Source: Pseudomonadota bacterium (GTDB lineage Bacteria; Pseudomonadota; Gammaproteobacteria; Pseudomonadales; Pseudohongiellaceae). Taken from it: a DNA stretch of 64,000 nt. The first letter of the stretch is position 1. Each line of letters starts with the position of its first letter. Where the stretch lies: the NCBI GenBank assembly GCA_027621405.1, contig JAQCBT010000008.1, positions 113,563 through 177,562 on the forward strand. Reading direction: 5' to 3'. The notes beneath the pieces were generated by a model that saw only the letters and a program-made list of their open reading frames with translations, was not told the DNA's origin and did no database searches. Made by a program: the position numbers and the translations under genes. Below are positions 26,929 through 36,065 of the stretch, piece after piece.

Positions 26929-27741
26929 ATGACCGAATACGCCGTAAAACATCACTTACCCGAATTTGACGAAGTATGCCTCTCCCCAGGGGATATCCAG
27001 ACTCGCAGGATAGAGCTGAAAGACCTGTGGCAATGTCTGCGCTTGGGATATGCAGATTATGGGCTTAACTTTGGCACCGTCTTCACCCTCTTCGCGTTCT
27101 ACTTCATCGCCGCGCTACTGATTTCCCTGTTCGCCACCGACCAGGCAATCTGGTATCTCGCCTTCCCGATGGTGGCAGGATTCAATCTGCTGGGTCCTAT
27201 CATGGCCACCGCCTTCTTCGAGATGAGCCGACAGAAGGAATTGGGCAAGTCGCCCAACTGGCGATCGGCATTTCGCTTCATTCACTCCTATTCTTTCGCC
27301 GCCATACTGGCGCTGAGTGTATTGATGATGGCGCTCTATGTGGCCTGGCTTAGCGTGGCCGAAGTGATCTACTTCGGTACCTTCGGCGATCAAGCCATGG
27401 CTTCGTTCGGCGAATTCATCAATCAGTTGTTTACCACCAAGCATGGCAACGCCCTGTTAGCCTATGGCAACCTGGTGGGCTTCCTGTTCGCGTTCGCCGC
27501 TTTAACACTCTCGGTAGTGGCCTTTCCCCTGGCGCTGGACAAACCGGTTACGACTATCACAGCCATCACTGTTTCAATAAGGGCAGTGACCTCGAATGTG
27601 TATGTGATGGCCGTGTGGGGGCTGGTCGTGGTGGGCATGCTGTTGCTGGGCGCCCTGTTCTTCCTGATCGGTCTTGCCGTCGTGCTGCCTGTGTTGGGAC
27701 ACGCAACCTGGCATCTCTATAGGGCTTTGGTAGTCAAATAG
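26929..27741 (+). CDS. DUF2189 family membrane protein
   Basis: 270 aa, six hydrophobic helices. Conserved start RRIELKDLWQCLRLGYADYG and the stretch FNLLGPIMATAFFEMSRQKELGKSPNWRSAF match DUF2189, an inner-membrane family often annotated as possible cytochrome c oxidase-associated; function not established. GAGGTGG lies 8 nt before ATG 26929. The last helix ends VLGHATWHLYRALV, a conserved family ending. Confidence 0.8.
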   Translation: MTEYAVKHHLPEFDEVCLSPGDIQTRRIELKDLWQCLRLGYADYGLNFGTVFTLFAFYFIAALLISLFATDQAIWYLAFPMVAGFNLLGPIMATAFFEMSRQKELGKSPNWRSAFRFIHSYSFAAILALSVLMMALYVAWLSVAEVIYFGTFGDQAMASFGEFINQLFTTKHGNALLAYGNLVGFLFAFAALTLSVVAFPLALDKPVTTITAITVSIRAVTSNVYVMAVWGLVVVGMLLLGALFFLIGLAVVLPVLGHATWHLYRALVVK

Positions 27742-27820
27742 AGAATTACGTGTCGAGCTCGAGTCAGGGTGGTTTATTCCTGTCCTGGCTCTGCTCTCTA
27801 CCCGCTAAATTTGCTCGACA

Positions 27821-28303
27821 CTATCTGAGCAAGCGATAAACGGAAGCTCCCGTTATCATGTCTTGCGGTGGTCCCATGCCGTTCACGATATCAGGGTAGT
27901 CAGGACGATATTTTTCCTGATAGGCCTCGATGACAGGTAACTGCCCTGTAGTCATGCGCTGAGCCTTCAAGGAGTAGGTGGCCCCATCAATTCTCAGCTC
28001 AACCGGCCCGCCTTCTCCCAGCATCGACACCCAGCCACTTTCGTTACTGCCCATGACGTAGAGTTCATTTTCCAGTTGTACCACCCAGATGATCACGACG
28101 CGGGGCAGCGTTCCGTCTACTCGCAGGCGCACCTCATGTAGATCTCGAGTATCGTTCCACACTACCGGTGCCACCGTTGCGGTACCACCTATGAAGAATC
28201 CCGGCAGGGGGCCAATTGGAGCCAGCACTATCAGGAGCGCAATGATCAGCAATAACCCCGCAGCACCTGTCTTGATCAGTTGAATTGTTCGATCTGAAAT
28301 CAT
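27821..28303 (-). CDS. membrane-anchored protein with possible split-barrel fold
   Basis: 160 aa. One N-terminal helix (about 12-32) places the rest outside the cytoplasm. The later part VVIIWVVQLENELYVMGSNESGWVSML, then PVELRIDGATYSLKAQRM, has the strand pattern of nitroreductase-like or pyridoxamine-oxidase-like split barrels, but flavin contacts cannot be verified. Starts 4 bp after the stop of the iminopeptidase-like hydrolase, so the two form an operon. Hypothetical otherwise. Confidence 0.55.
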   Translation of the reverse strand: MISDRTIQLIKTGAAGLLLIIALLIVLAPIGPLPGFFIGGTATVAPVVWNDTRDLHEVRLRVDGTLPRVVIIWVVQLENELYVMGSNESGWVSMLGEGGPVELRIDGATYSLKAQRMTTGQLPVIEAYQEKYRPDYPDIVNGMGPPQDMITGASVYRLLR

Positions 28304-28307
28304 GGTT

Positions 28308-29249
28308 CTATTTTGACTCCGAATCCGCCAGGAAGCGGGAAAGAATTTCTATATACAGTTCCGGTTGCCGACTCATGGTGCCGTGGGCTGCATCGGAAAT
28401 GATTTCCACCCTGGCGCCCGCAATGAGCGCCTGGAACTCACGCATCCTTTCCGGGCGAGCCTCATCATACTCTCCCGCCATCAATAACACCGGAATATCA
28501 ATCTGGCCCAGCCTGGGAGTGAGGTCAAAATCCACCAGGGTACCGGTAGCGTTGAATTCGGTGCTGCCCCACATGTATTCGTAGATCACACTGTTATTGT
28601 TGGCCCCGGCACAGGCTTCCAGCGGCGGCTCGCGCTCGCCGCCGCGCACATGACGCCTGTAAAACTCATCCGTGGCTACCAGATAGTCCTCGTGCTCAAG
28701 AGTGCCCGCCTCTTCATGCTCATCCAGTGCGCGCCGCATTGCCTCGGGCAGTTGTGCGCGCAGGAAGTTGGCGTCTTCCATCCAGGCCGGCGAGCTCAAC
28801 AATGGTGAGGACAATGTCAGGGATACGATACCCTCCGTTCCCTTCTCCAGTACGTAAGCGGCGGCCAGCGCCCCGCCCCAGGAATGGCCCAGCAGGTGCA
28901 TCTGCTCAAGACCCAACTCGTGACGCAGGGTGTGCAATCCTTCCACAAACCGATCCACGGTCCACAGGCTCATATCATCGGGCCGCCCAGACCTTCCCGA
29001 GCCTAACTGGTCGTAGCGAACCACCGAACGGTCGTCTCCCATCGGCGCCAGGCGTGTATAGCCGCATGATGTGCCTCCCGGGCCACCATGCAGTACCAGC
29101 AGCGGAATGCCATCACCGTCACCCATGATCTGGTACCACACTGGACCGCCGGGAACAGTAACAAATCCCTGTCCGGGCTCAAGGGCAAGGGTCGCAGACA
29201 CGTGGCCAGCGAGAACCAGTAGTATAAGGAACAGCCTGTTCATGCTCAT
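28308..29249 (-). CDS. proline iminopeptidase-like alpha/beta hydrolase, exported
   Basis: 313 aa with signal peptide (to about residue 22). S33 family layout: LLVLHGGPGG (oxyanion hole), VRYDQLGSGRS, nucleophile GHSWGG (Ser about 122), Asp in MAGEYDEA and His in DAAHGTM complete the triad. Cleaves N-terminal proline or acts on small amides and esters. Start at 29249 or the next Met 6 bp in. Upstream member of a two-gene minus-strand unit with the membrane-anchored protein. Confidence 0.8.
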   Translation of the reverse strand: MSMNRLFLILLVLAGHVSATLALEPGQGFVTVPGGPVWYQIMGDGDGIPLLVLHGGPGGTSCGYTRLAPMGDDRSVVRYDQLGSGRSGRPDDMSLWTVDRFVEGLHTLRHELGLEQMHLLGHSWGGALAAAYVLEKGTEGIVSLTLSSPLLSSPAWMEDANFLRAQLPEAMRRALDEHEEAGTLEHEDYLVATDEFYRRHVRGGEREPPLEACAGANNNSVIYEYMWGSTEFNATGTLVDFDLTPRLGQIDIPVLLMAGEYDEARPERMREFQALIAGARVEIISDAAHGTMSRQPELYIEILSRFLADSESK

Positions 29250-29422
29250 CCAGAGTACTGTATTTGAGGCTCCAGACCCTAATTTAATCGGGGCTCAGTA
29301 TAGGACCTTAACATGGTCAGGACACCTGGTTTTGGGTAGCATGACAATCAGCTCCGGGTCATTGCTCGATAATATTGAGTGACTGGGCAACCCGGTAATT
29401 AAGCCCTGAAGGAGATCAGTCC

Positions 29423-30988
29423 ATGCCATCCCGAACCCTCGCTGCCACTGCAAGTCTTTCGATCGGCACCCTTCTGCTTCTGTTTACGACTGCCCAGCCC
29501 GTGCTCGCGCAAGCCATGTCGACACTGGAAATCGCTGAAGCCATTCATGAATATCGCGTTGAGAGAGAGCAGCGCATCGTACAGGATTTCGCAGAACTAC
29601 TGTCCTTTCCCAACGTCGCTACCAATCTCGATGACATGGATGCCAATGCCGAGCACATCATGGGCCTGCTGGATGAGCGAGGCTTCTCCACCCGCGTGCT
29701 GCAAGCGGGCGGCGCACCTTACGTCTACGCCGAGATGATGACGCCAGGTGCCGAGGAAACCCTGTTGATCTATGCCCATTTCGATGGCCAACCCGTACAG
29801 GTAGAGAACTGGGCCTACCCGCCCTTTCAACCTACGCTGCTTGATGCTCCATTACAGGATGGTGGTCAAGCCATCGACATCGCCAGCGTCACTGGTGCCT
29901 TCGATCCCGAGTGGCGCATCTATGCGCGCTCTGCCGGCGATGACAAGATGCCCGTGATAGCCATGATCCATGTAATTGATGCTCTACGCGCCAATGGCAT
30001 CGGCCTGTCGGTCAACCTCAAGCTGCTGCTGGATGGCGAGGAGGAACGGGGCTCCCCAACTCTGGGCCAGGTCATCGATGACAATCCAGGGCTGCTGGAC
30101 GCGGATCTCCTGTTGTTCTGCGATGGACCCATGCACCAGTCACGACGGGCACAACTGGTGTTCGGGGTACGCGGCGGCCGCACCCTGGACATCACCACCT
30201 ACGGAGCAAATCGTCCACTGCATTCCGGTCACTACGGTAATTGGGCGCCCAACCCCATTATGCAGATGGCCTACCTGCTCACCAGTATGCGGGACGAGAC
30301 CGGCCGCATCCTGATCGACGGCTACTATGACAACGTGGCCACTCTGAGCGAATCGGAACGAGCCGCAATCGCCGCCATGCCCAGCATCGAGGAACAACTG
30401 AAAGACGAGCTGGCCGTGCATACACCAGAAGGTGCCGGCACCCGTATCGAAGAACTGGTTACCCTCCCCGCCTTCAATGCCAGGGGTATCGCCGGCGGTG
30501 GTGTCGGCAATCAGGGACGCAACATCATCCTCACCGAAACCACGGTCTCACTCAATCTGCGCCTGGTGCCCAACCAGCAACCGGATCGCATCCGCAGAAT
30601 CATCGAGGAACACATCGAGGGTGAAGGATATTACATCGTCCACGAGGACCCGACCGATGAAATACTCCGTAATCATGCAAAGGTGGTAAAACTGGATTGG
30701 CGGGGAGGCGGCAGCTCCGGCCTGCGCACTTCCATGGACGGTGAAATGGCGCAACGACTCATCGCACTGATGCAGGAGATGACACCGGACCTGATCCTGA
30801 CACCCACCATGGGCGGCGGCCTGCCACTCAACGCGTTTGCCGACCGGATGGAGACTCCCATCATCGTGTTGCCTCTGGCCAATCATGACAACAATCAGCA
30901 CGGGGAAAACGAGAACCTGAGACTGCAGAACTTATGGGATGCGATGGCTGTCTATGGGGTCGTGCTGGCGAGGTTTGGACAACCCTAG
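29423..30988 (+). CDS. exported M20-family zinc peptidase
   Basis: 521 aa, signal peptide to about residue 29 (VLAQA). M20 dinuclear zinc site: YAHFDGQPV (His, then Asp), ARSAGDDK (bridging Asp), DGEEERGS (catalytic and ligand Glu), CDGPMH-type Asp and the late NHDNNQHGENE (His). A lid/dimerisation domain is inserted from about 230 to 400. Degrades peptides or acylated amino acids in the periplasm. AAGGAGA 8 nt before ATG 29423 fixes the start. Not related closely to the M20 fragment at the left edge. Converges on the MFS gene. Confidence 0.87.
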   Translation: MPSRTLAATASLSIGTLLLLFTTAQPVLAQAMSTLEIAEAIHEYRVEREQRIVQDFAELLSFPNVATNLDDMDANAEHIMGLLDERGFSTRVLQAGGAPYVYAEMMTPGAEETLLIYAHFDGQPVQVENWAYPPFQPTLLDAPLQDGGQAIDIASVTGAFDPEWRIYARSAGDDKMPVIAMIHVIDALRANGIGLSVNLKLLLDGEEERGSPTLGQVIDDNPGLLDADLLLFCDGPMHQSRRAQLVFGVRGGRTLDITTYGANRPLHSGHYGNWAPNPIMQMAYLLTSMRDETGRILIDGYYDNVATLSESERAAIAAMPSIEEQLKDELAVHTPEGAGTRIEELVTLPAFNARGIAGGGVGNQGRNIILTETTVSLNLRLVPNQQPDRIRRIIEEHIEGEGYYIVHEDPTDEILRNHAKVVKLDWRGGGSSGLRTSMDGEMAQRLIALMQEMTPDLILTPTMGGGLPLNAFADRMETPIIVLPLANHDNNQHGENENLRLQNLWDAMAVYGVVLARFGQP

Positions 30989-31040
30989 TCAAATTGGGCC
31001 CAATGACTCCGCACCGGTCCTTATTCCTGATTAGCCATGC

Positions 31041-32477
31041 TCATTGCTCATCACCGTTCTTGTTCTTGCGGGTCACACTGAGCCAGTCAATGACTACACC
31101 GGAAACCGCATTGAACCGAGCCACCCGAAAGATCACTTCGAGCACTTGCGGACGTCGGCGTATGTCACTTTCGTGCAGGCGCGGCAGGAAGCCCAGTGCG
31201 ACCGCGGTGCGAATGAGTGCCGAGGTGATGAACACCAGATAGAGCGCAGAACGAGGTTCCCACAAACCCGAAATCGCTGCAGCAATATCGGGGGTGTAGC
31301 GCGCCAGGTAACCTCCCATGAGGCCGCCGCAGAACACAAGGAAGGCATGACTGCCGGATTGCACCGCCGCGTAGAGTGCGAAGTTGGTCTGGTGGGGACG
31401 GATATCGTAGAGGTAGTTCGACGTGCTCAGGGTGAACCCACTCCAGGCGATCCCGGACACGATCTGCACCAGCAGGATATAGCTGAACTGGGGTGAAACG
31501 AGCCATAACAGGGGCACCACAGGCAGCAGGCAACTGGCGAAAAGCATAACCAGCCGGTTCCCGAAGCGGTCACTGAATCCCCCCCAGAAACTCAGCATGA
31601 GAAACTGGGTCGCGATAGAGGTCATGCAGCTTAGACTGAACTGCAGGTAGCTGAATTCCAGATCGCGCAACTGGTAGACGGCGAAGAATGGCGCAGAAAC
31701 CGCAGACGCGCCCTGCATGCAGGCCACAAACAGGCTGTAATTTCTAAAAGGCGGATCTCTCAGGGACTCACCGATGTGCCGCCAGCTGTCCATGAGACGC
31801 ATGTTATTGCGGCCCGCGTCCGGGTGTGGATCGTGCATCCGGCGAAACAACACGCTGGACAGGAAGCGACCAGTGGCTGCGGCGAAGAACAGGAAGGCGA
31901 ATCCCAACCAGGCCAGGTTCCCAACTTCACCCAGTGACAGGACCGATCCGCCTACGAGGAATACCAACAGCGAGGTCGCCATGGTGAGCCGCGTTCGGGT
32001 GGCGAAGAAGATGCCGCGTCGGGAACCGGGAACCAGGCCACCCATCCAGGCCCGCCAGTGAGGCTGAATGGTATTGGTACAGGCGAAATAGGCGATGGCC
32101 AATACGATCAGTGCTGTCACCGCACGTTCAGCAATCAGGCCCAGACCGAATAGCAGGGCGAGGACTCCCATGCCAGCAACCACGAGGCTCTGCACCAGGG
32201 CGGTGTAGATGACCAGCGGCTTGCGGGTCACGTGATTGCCAAGCCACACGGAAATTATCTGCAACAAGGCGCCAAACAGCTGCGGCAATGCAGTCAGCCA
32301 TCCGATCTGCACCGGGCTGGCCTGTAAATAAATGGCAAACGCATTGAGGAAATTATCGCTGGTACCCGTCATTGTCGCCGACGCGGTGGCTTCCTGCTGC
32401 GAATAACGCAAGGTACGCCGCAATCTGTCTCGTTTGTCGCGAGGACTTGAACCCGTCTCGGGTGCTTCAATTTCCAT
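31041..32477 (-). CDS. MFS transporter
   Basis: 478 aa, 12 predicted helices. Starts with a charged cytoplasmic lead and RRTLRYSQQEATASATMTGTSDNFLNAFAIYL, then paired six-helix halves with RRGIFFATRTR and FWGGFSDRFGNRLV-type loop motifs between helices. Substrate unknown. ATG 32477 is chosen; an upstream frame start adds 11 residues. Lies 104 bp downstream of the SSS symporter gene on the same strand, so the two may form an uptake/efflux pair. Confidence 0.8.
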   Translation of the reverse strand: MEIEAPETGSSPRDKRDRLRRTLRYSQQEATASATMTGTSDNFLNAFAIYLQASPVQIGWLTALPQLFGALLQIISVWLGNHVTRKPLVIYTALVQSLVVAGMGVLALLFGLGLIAERAVTALIVLAIAYFACTNTIQPHWRAWMGGLVPGSRRGIFFATRTRLTMATSLLVFLVGGSVLSLGEVGNLAWLGFAFLFFAAATGRFLSSVLFRRMHDPHPDAGRNNMRLMDSWRHIGESLRDPPFRNYSLFVACMQGASAVSAPFFAVYQLRDLEFSYLQFSLSCMTSIATQFLMLSFWGGFSDRFGNRLVMLFASCLLPVVPLLWLVSPQFSYILLVQIVSGIAWSGFTLSTSNYLYDIRPHQTNFALYAAVQSGSHAFLVFCGGLMGGYLARYTPDIAAAISGLWEPRSALYLVFITSALIRTAVALGFLPRLHESDIRRRPQVLEVIFRVARFNAVSGVVIDWLSVTRKNKNGDEQ

Positions 32478-32581
32478 AGTACTTGTCTCTGGGAAACAGG
32501 CCAGCCGCATTCCGGGGCAGGCCTGCGGCCCGGTTCACAGTTGCTGAACAAGCCCTGTTCCTTCCGGGTGTCGCAATCGGC

Positions 32582-34012
32582 CTATTCTGCAGCGGGCACT
32601 GCTGCAGGTGAACTATCCGGCTTGTTGACCGACAAAGTGCCAGTCTCGAATGGCATGATAGCCACGTATGCAGACAGGGCAAGCACCAGTGACCACAGAT
32701 AGGAAGAGTCGTTCTCAAAACCATAGCTCAGCACACCATAGGACAGCATGCCGACAATCATCGAAGTTCCAGCCGCAAGCCTTCCACCGCGGGTGAACGT
32801 CAAACCCAGCAGGCAACAGGTGAAGATCCCGGCGGATCCAAAGGCGGAGGCTTCCTCGACCAGCCCTATCACGCTATCAGCACTCATGGCCAGGCCGTAG
32901 GCGATAAAGCCGAACACAGCTACCGTGATGCGTGAGATGCGAACTTTGGCCACGTCGCTGCGGGCATGCAGTAGTGGCAGGAGTATATTGTGAGAAGCCA
33001 GTGAACCGGCCGCCAGCAGGGCGCTATCAACGGTGGACAGGATGGCTGACATTAGCGCACCCGCAAAGATTATAAAAAGCGCGGTCGGCAGGTAAGTTTG
33101 CGCCAATAAGGGCAGCAGTTGTTCCCCATCGGTCAGGCCGGGAATGAGCTGTGGTCCAATCATGCCCAGGAAGACCGGCAGCAGGCCAATCATCACGTAG
33201 AGTGAGCCACCGAGCAGAACAGATTGGCGCGCTGCATTCGCGGAACGACTGGCAAGCACGCGGGAAATCAGCTCAGCGGTAAACAGCGAGCCAATAATCG
33301 GAACCGACCAGTCATTGATAACCCCGAACCAGGACTCGCCCTCCTGCCTTAGCTGTATGCGCTCCATGCTGAAACCTTCGCTCAAGACGCTGGTATCGGG
33401 CAGGTTCAGGCAAACCACAACCACCAGGATTATCAGGCCAACAATGAGCACCGCGCCCTGGATAAAATCAGAAATGACATCGGCCAGAAAACCTCCCAAT
33501 GCTGTGTAGGCGATCACCATGGCCGCGGCAAAGGCGATGGACAACTCCAGGGCAAGAGTAGATGTTGCAGATAACACGTAGCCGAAGGCCAGGATCTGGG
33601 CAGAGGCCCAGATCACCGATGCCGGGATCATCAGGGTGACTCCGAGCTTCTCGATTTCGGGGCCATACCTGACCTTGAAGAAATCACCCAGGGTGGTGAG
33701 TTTGAGGGTCCATAGCTTGCGTGCGAAGAAGAATCCCATGAGGAACATGCAGGTCGCATAGCCGAAGGGGTCGATCCTGGCCCCGGCGAGGCCGTTCTCA
33801 TAGATAGCGCCTGCTGCGCCGATGCAGGTCTCTGCCCCAAACCAGGTAGCGAATACCGACATGGCTCCGAAGGGTACACCGAGTTTCCGACCCGCCAGCA
33901 AGTAGTCGGTTTCGTTCTTCAATCGACGCATCACCAGGAAACTGATCACCAGCTGCATGGCCACGTACAGGAGGATGGAAATCAGTACCCAGTTGATCGT
34001 CGATTCTGTCAA
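32582..34012 (-). CDS. sodium:solute symporter (SSS/SLC5 family)
   Basis: 476 aa, about 13 membrane helices. FATWFGAETCIGAAG in helix 2, DPFGYATCMFLMG, KLTTLGDFFKVRYG, ALGGFLADVISDFIQG, and LMSAILSTVDSALLAAGSLASHN, the SSS helix 8 Na+-site signature. Imports an organic solute (amino acid, sugar or carboxylate) with Na+. Transport substrate not assignable. Divergent from the SET/decarboxylase/gss unit, which suggests but does not prove a metabolic link. Confidence 0.87.
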   Translation of the reverse strand: MTESTINWVLISILLYVAMQLVISFLVMRRLKNETDYLLAGRKLGVPFGAMSVFATWFGAETCIGAAGAIYENGLAGARIDPFGYATCMFLMGFFFARKLWTLKLTTLGDFFKVRYGPEIEKLGVTLMIPASVIWASAQILAFGYVLSATSTLALELSIAFAAAMVIAYTALGGFLADVISDFIQGAVLIVGLIILVVVVCLNLPDTSVLSEGFSMERIQLRQEGESWFGVINDWSVPIIGSLFTAELISRVLASRSANAARQSVLLGGSLYVMIGLLPVFLGMIGPQLIPGLTDGEQLLPLLAQTYLPTALFIIFAGALMSAILSTVDSALLAAGSLASHNILLPLLHARSDVAKVRISRITVAVFGFIAYGLAMSADSVIGLVEEASAFGSAGIFTCCLLGLTFTRGGRLAAGTSMIVGMLSYGVLSYGFENDSSYLWSLVLALSAYVAIMPFETGTLSVNKPDSSPAAVPAAE

Positions 34013-34354
34013 TTAAAGGGGCTCTTTGCTGCTCGCCAGACAGGCGTTTCTGCCGACGGGATGAAAGCCGAAAATATAGAACATGTGTTGGGGGAGCACC
34101 AGCATAGAATCCGGCCCGGGCTCGCGGGCGGCCTGGCAGTCCAGCCTGCCGACTGACCTGCCGGAACCCGCTGAATTGGCAGGGAATTTGGGCCAAAAAT
34201 TATTTGCGTCTCAAGTGAAATAATTGTTGATGCGGGGGTCAGTCAACTGTATAAAGCGCGCGTTGATGCCATGGACCCACTCCTCGCAGAGCCTGAATCG
34301 TCAGCCATTGGTTGTGTTTTGTGTTCGCACTCTCAGAATAGGAGAAACGTGTCG
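34013..34354. other. control region ahead of SET-decarboxylase-gss unit
   Basis: 342 bp between divergent genes. Contains the sigma70-like promoter at 34227-34255 and a leader of about 90 nt. Nothing else recognised. Confidence 0.6.
34227..34255 (+). promoter_or_regulatory. sigma70-type promoter for SET gene cluster
   Basis: TTGATG (34227-34232), 17-bp spacer, TATAAA (34250-34255). Start predicted near 34262, about 93 nt ahead of the SET gene ATG. Good match in both boxes and spacing. Confidence 0.65.
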
Positions 34355-34825
34355 ATGCTATACCCGAAGAAATTTGGTACAAACCCCCTGTTTCCGCAGG
34401 CTTCAGACTTTCGAGTGGTCTCCAAGGACCAGTCCTCCGGCGACGGCGTTCTTGCGCTTCGCAGCTTCTCAGCCGGCGAGCTGGTTGCCGTGATCAGCGG
34501 GGAGATTGTTCCGGATATTCGGCAGCACACCCTGCAGATCAGTGCCAACAAGCACCTGCTGGACCTGTACTTCACCGGCTACCTGCTGCACTCCTGCTCG
34601 CCTAATATTTCCGTAGACATGCAGCGTATGACCGTGACGGCTGTGAAAGACATCGCCGCCAACACCTTCCTTTACATGGACTACGCTGAAACCGAGGAAG
34701 TCCTGTACAAGCAATTCCCCTGTAGCTGTGGCAGTGAAAATTGCCGCGGCTGGATCACTGGCAGTCTGGAAGTGCCTGCTGGCAGCAGGATTGAGTCGAA
34801 CCCGGGCAGCGTGGAGCTGGCCTAA
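34355..34825 (+). CDS. SET-domain methyltransferase with post-SET zinc motif
   Basis: 156 aa, a minimal SET protein. GDGVLALRSFSAGELV (29-44) is the SAM-binding GxG strand, LLHSCSPN (77-84) the NHSCxPN-type pseudoknot motif, MDYAETEE (108-115) the DYG-type catalytic Tyr segment, and CSCGSENCRG (123-132) the post-SET cluster, whose three Cys with Cys 81 could bind zinc. SET enzymes transfer methyl groups to lysine. The asparagine-histidine pair is altered (LHS for NHS). ATG 34355 has AGGAG 10 nt upstream; GTG 34349 is too close to it. The next gene starts 3 bp after the stop, so the target may be a protein or metabolite of this operon (inference). Confidence 0.82.
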   Translation: MLYPKKFGTNPLFPQASDFRVVSKDQSSGDGVLALRSFSAGELVAVISGEIVPDIRQHTLQISANKHLLDLYFTGYLLHSCSPNISVDMQRMTVTAVKDIAANTFLYMDYAETEEVLYKQFPCSCGSENCRGWITGSLEVPAGSRIESNPGSVELA

Positions 34826-34828
34826 GCA

Positions 34829-36058
34829 ATGCAGAATGACCCCGCTTATTTCACATGGTGGCAACGGCCCGATCTGGGCTACCAGCAAGGTGAGCTGAGC
34901 TTTGCCGGCACGGCGGTCAGGGAACTGATCGCTGAGCATGGCACCCCCACCTTCGTCTATTCGAAGCAACGAGTCGCGAACAACATCCAGCGACTCCAGA
35001 CTGCGCTCGACGGCACTGCTCTTGCCGGTCGCTATACGATCCTGTACGCCATGAAGGCAAATCGCTTCGCTCCCTTACTGCAGTTTCTCAGCAAGCAGGG
35101 TTCGGTAGGCATCGATGCCTGCTCTCCCAATGAGGTTGCCCATGCCGTTGCCTGCGGATTCGAACCCGAGGAAATTTCGTTTACGGCGGGAAGCCTGTCG
35201 CAACAGGATGTGAAGCGCCTCAGTGAGTTCGATGGCCTGTTCATGGACTGCGATTCCCAGCATGCCATCAAGACCTGGGGTCAGCTGAAACCCGGCACCG
35301 AGATCGGCATTCGAGTAAATCCCGGCCTGGGTGTGAGCCGCGCCGGAAACGACCGCCTGCAGTATGCGGGCGATGTCACGACCAAGTTCGGTATCTACAA
35401 GGAACAATTCGCTGACGCGCTGGAATTGGCGAAGCAGTATCAACTGACTGTCAGCAAGATTCACTTCCATACCGGCTGCGGGTTCCTGACATCTGAACTG
35501 AATCAGTTGGACCAGGTGATCAGCGCCTGCCTGTGGTTCGTAGATAATTGCCCGACGGTCAAGCGAGTCAACGTTGGTGGCGGCCTCGGCGTGCCCCACT
35601 TTGCCAGTGACAATCCATTGGACCTGGAGCAATGGGCTGCCGTGCTGGCCAAGCACTTCGCAGGACGAGACATACACCTGGAGATGGAACCGGGCGAATA
35701 CATCGTGAAGGATTGCGGACTGCTGCTGCTCAGCAAGACCTATCTGGAGAAGAAGCGCAACACGCTGTTCCTGGGGGTCGACGCGGGATTCAACATCGCG
35801 CCAGAGCCTGCCTACTACAATCTGCCTTTCCAGCCCGTGCCGCTGATCGATCCCCAGGGAGACGCAGCTGCCACCCTGGAAAAGGTCATGGTGGTAGGTA
35901 ATATCAACGAGGCTCTCGATGTCTGGTATGAAGATGCCCTCCTTCCCGACATGAGTGAAGAGACTCACCTGGTGCTCATCAACGCCGGTGGCTACTCCAC
36001 CTCCATGGCCTCGAACCACTGCATGCGCGGTGAGTTCAAGGAAGTCCTCCTGGACTGA
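34829..36058 (+). CDS. fold-type III PLP enzyme, diaminopimelate/ornithine decarboxylase-like
   Basis: 409 aa. Alanine-racemase-type barrel with PLP Lys 76 in LYAMKANRF, HFHTGCGF (about 212-219), VGGGLGV (249-255) for phosphate, and MEPGEYIVKD (286-295), then a C-terminal beta domain with GGYSTSMASNH. In decarboxylases of this family the C-terminal motif is CESGD, with a Cys that protonates the product and a Glu/Asp for substrate; here it is NEALD (360-364), so Cys is replaced by Asn. Decarboxylation of an amino acid is expected from the fold, but the chemistry may differ. Second gene of the SET unit; followed 7 bp later by the cyclotransferase. Confidence 0.8.
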   Translation: MQNDPAYFTWWQRPDLGYQQGELSFAGTAVRELIAEHGTPTFVYSKQRVANNIQRLQTALDGTALAGRYTILYAMKANRFAPLLQFLSKQGSVGIDACSPNEVAHAVACGFEPEEISFTAGSLSQQDVKRLSEFDGLFMDCDSQHAIKTWGQLKPGTEIGIRVNPGLGVSRAGNDRLQYAGDVTTKFGIYKEQFADALELAKQYQLTVSKIHFHTGCGFLTSELNQLDQVISACLWFVDNCPTVKRVNVGGGLGVPHFASDNPLDLEQWAAVLAKHFAGRDIHLEMEPGEYIVKDCGLLLLSKTYLEKKRNTLFLGVDAGFNIAPEPAYYNLPFQPVPLIDPQGDAAATLEKVMVVGNINEALDVWYEDALLPDMSEETHLVLINAGGYSTSMASNHCMRGEFKEVLLD

Positions 36059-36065
36059 TCCTGCC

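Noticed and set aside
27750..27821. Inverted 9-mers GTGTCGAGC / GCTCGACAC between DUF2189 and the convergent gene
   Set aside because: Resembles the pair at 7611-7700 but the centres are unrelated; too little evidence for a repeat family or terminator.
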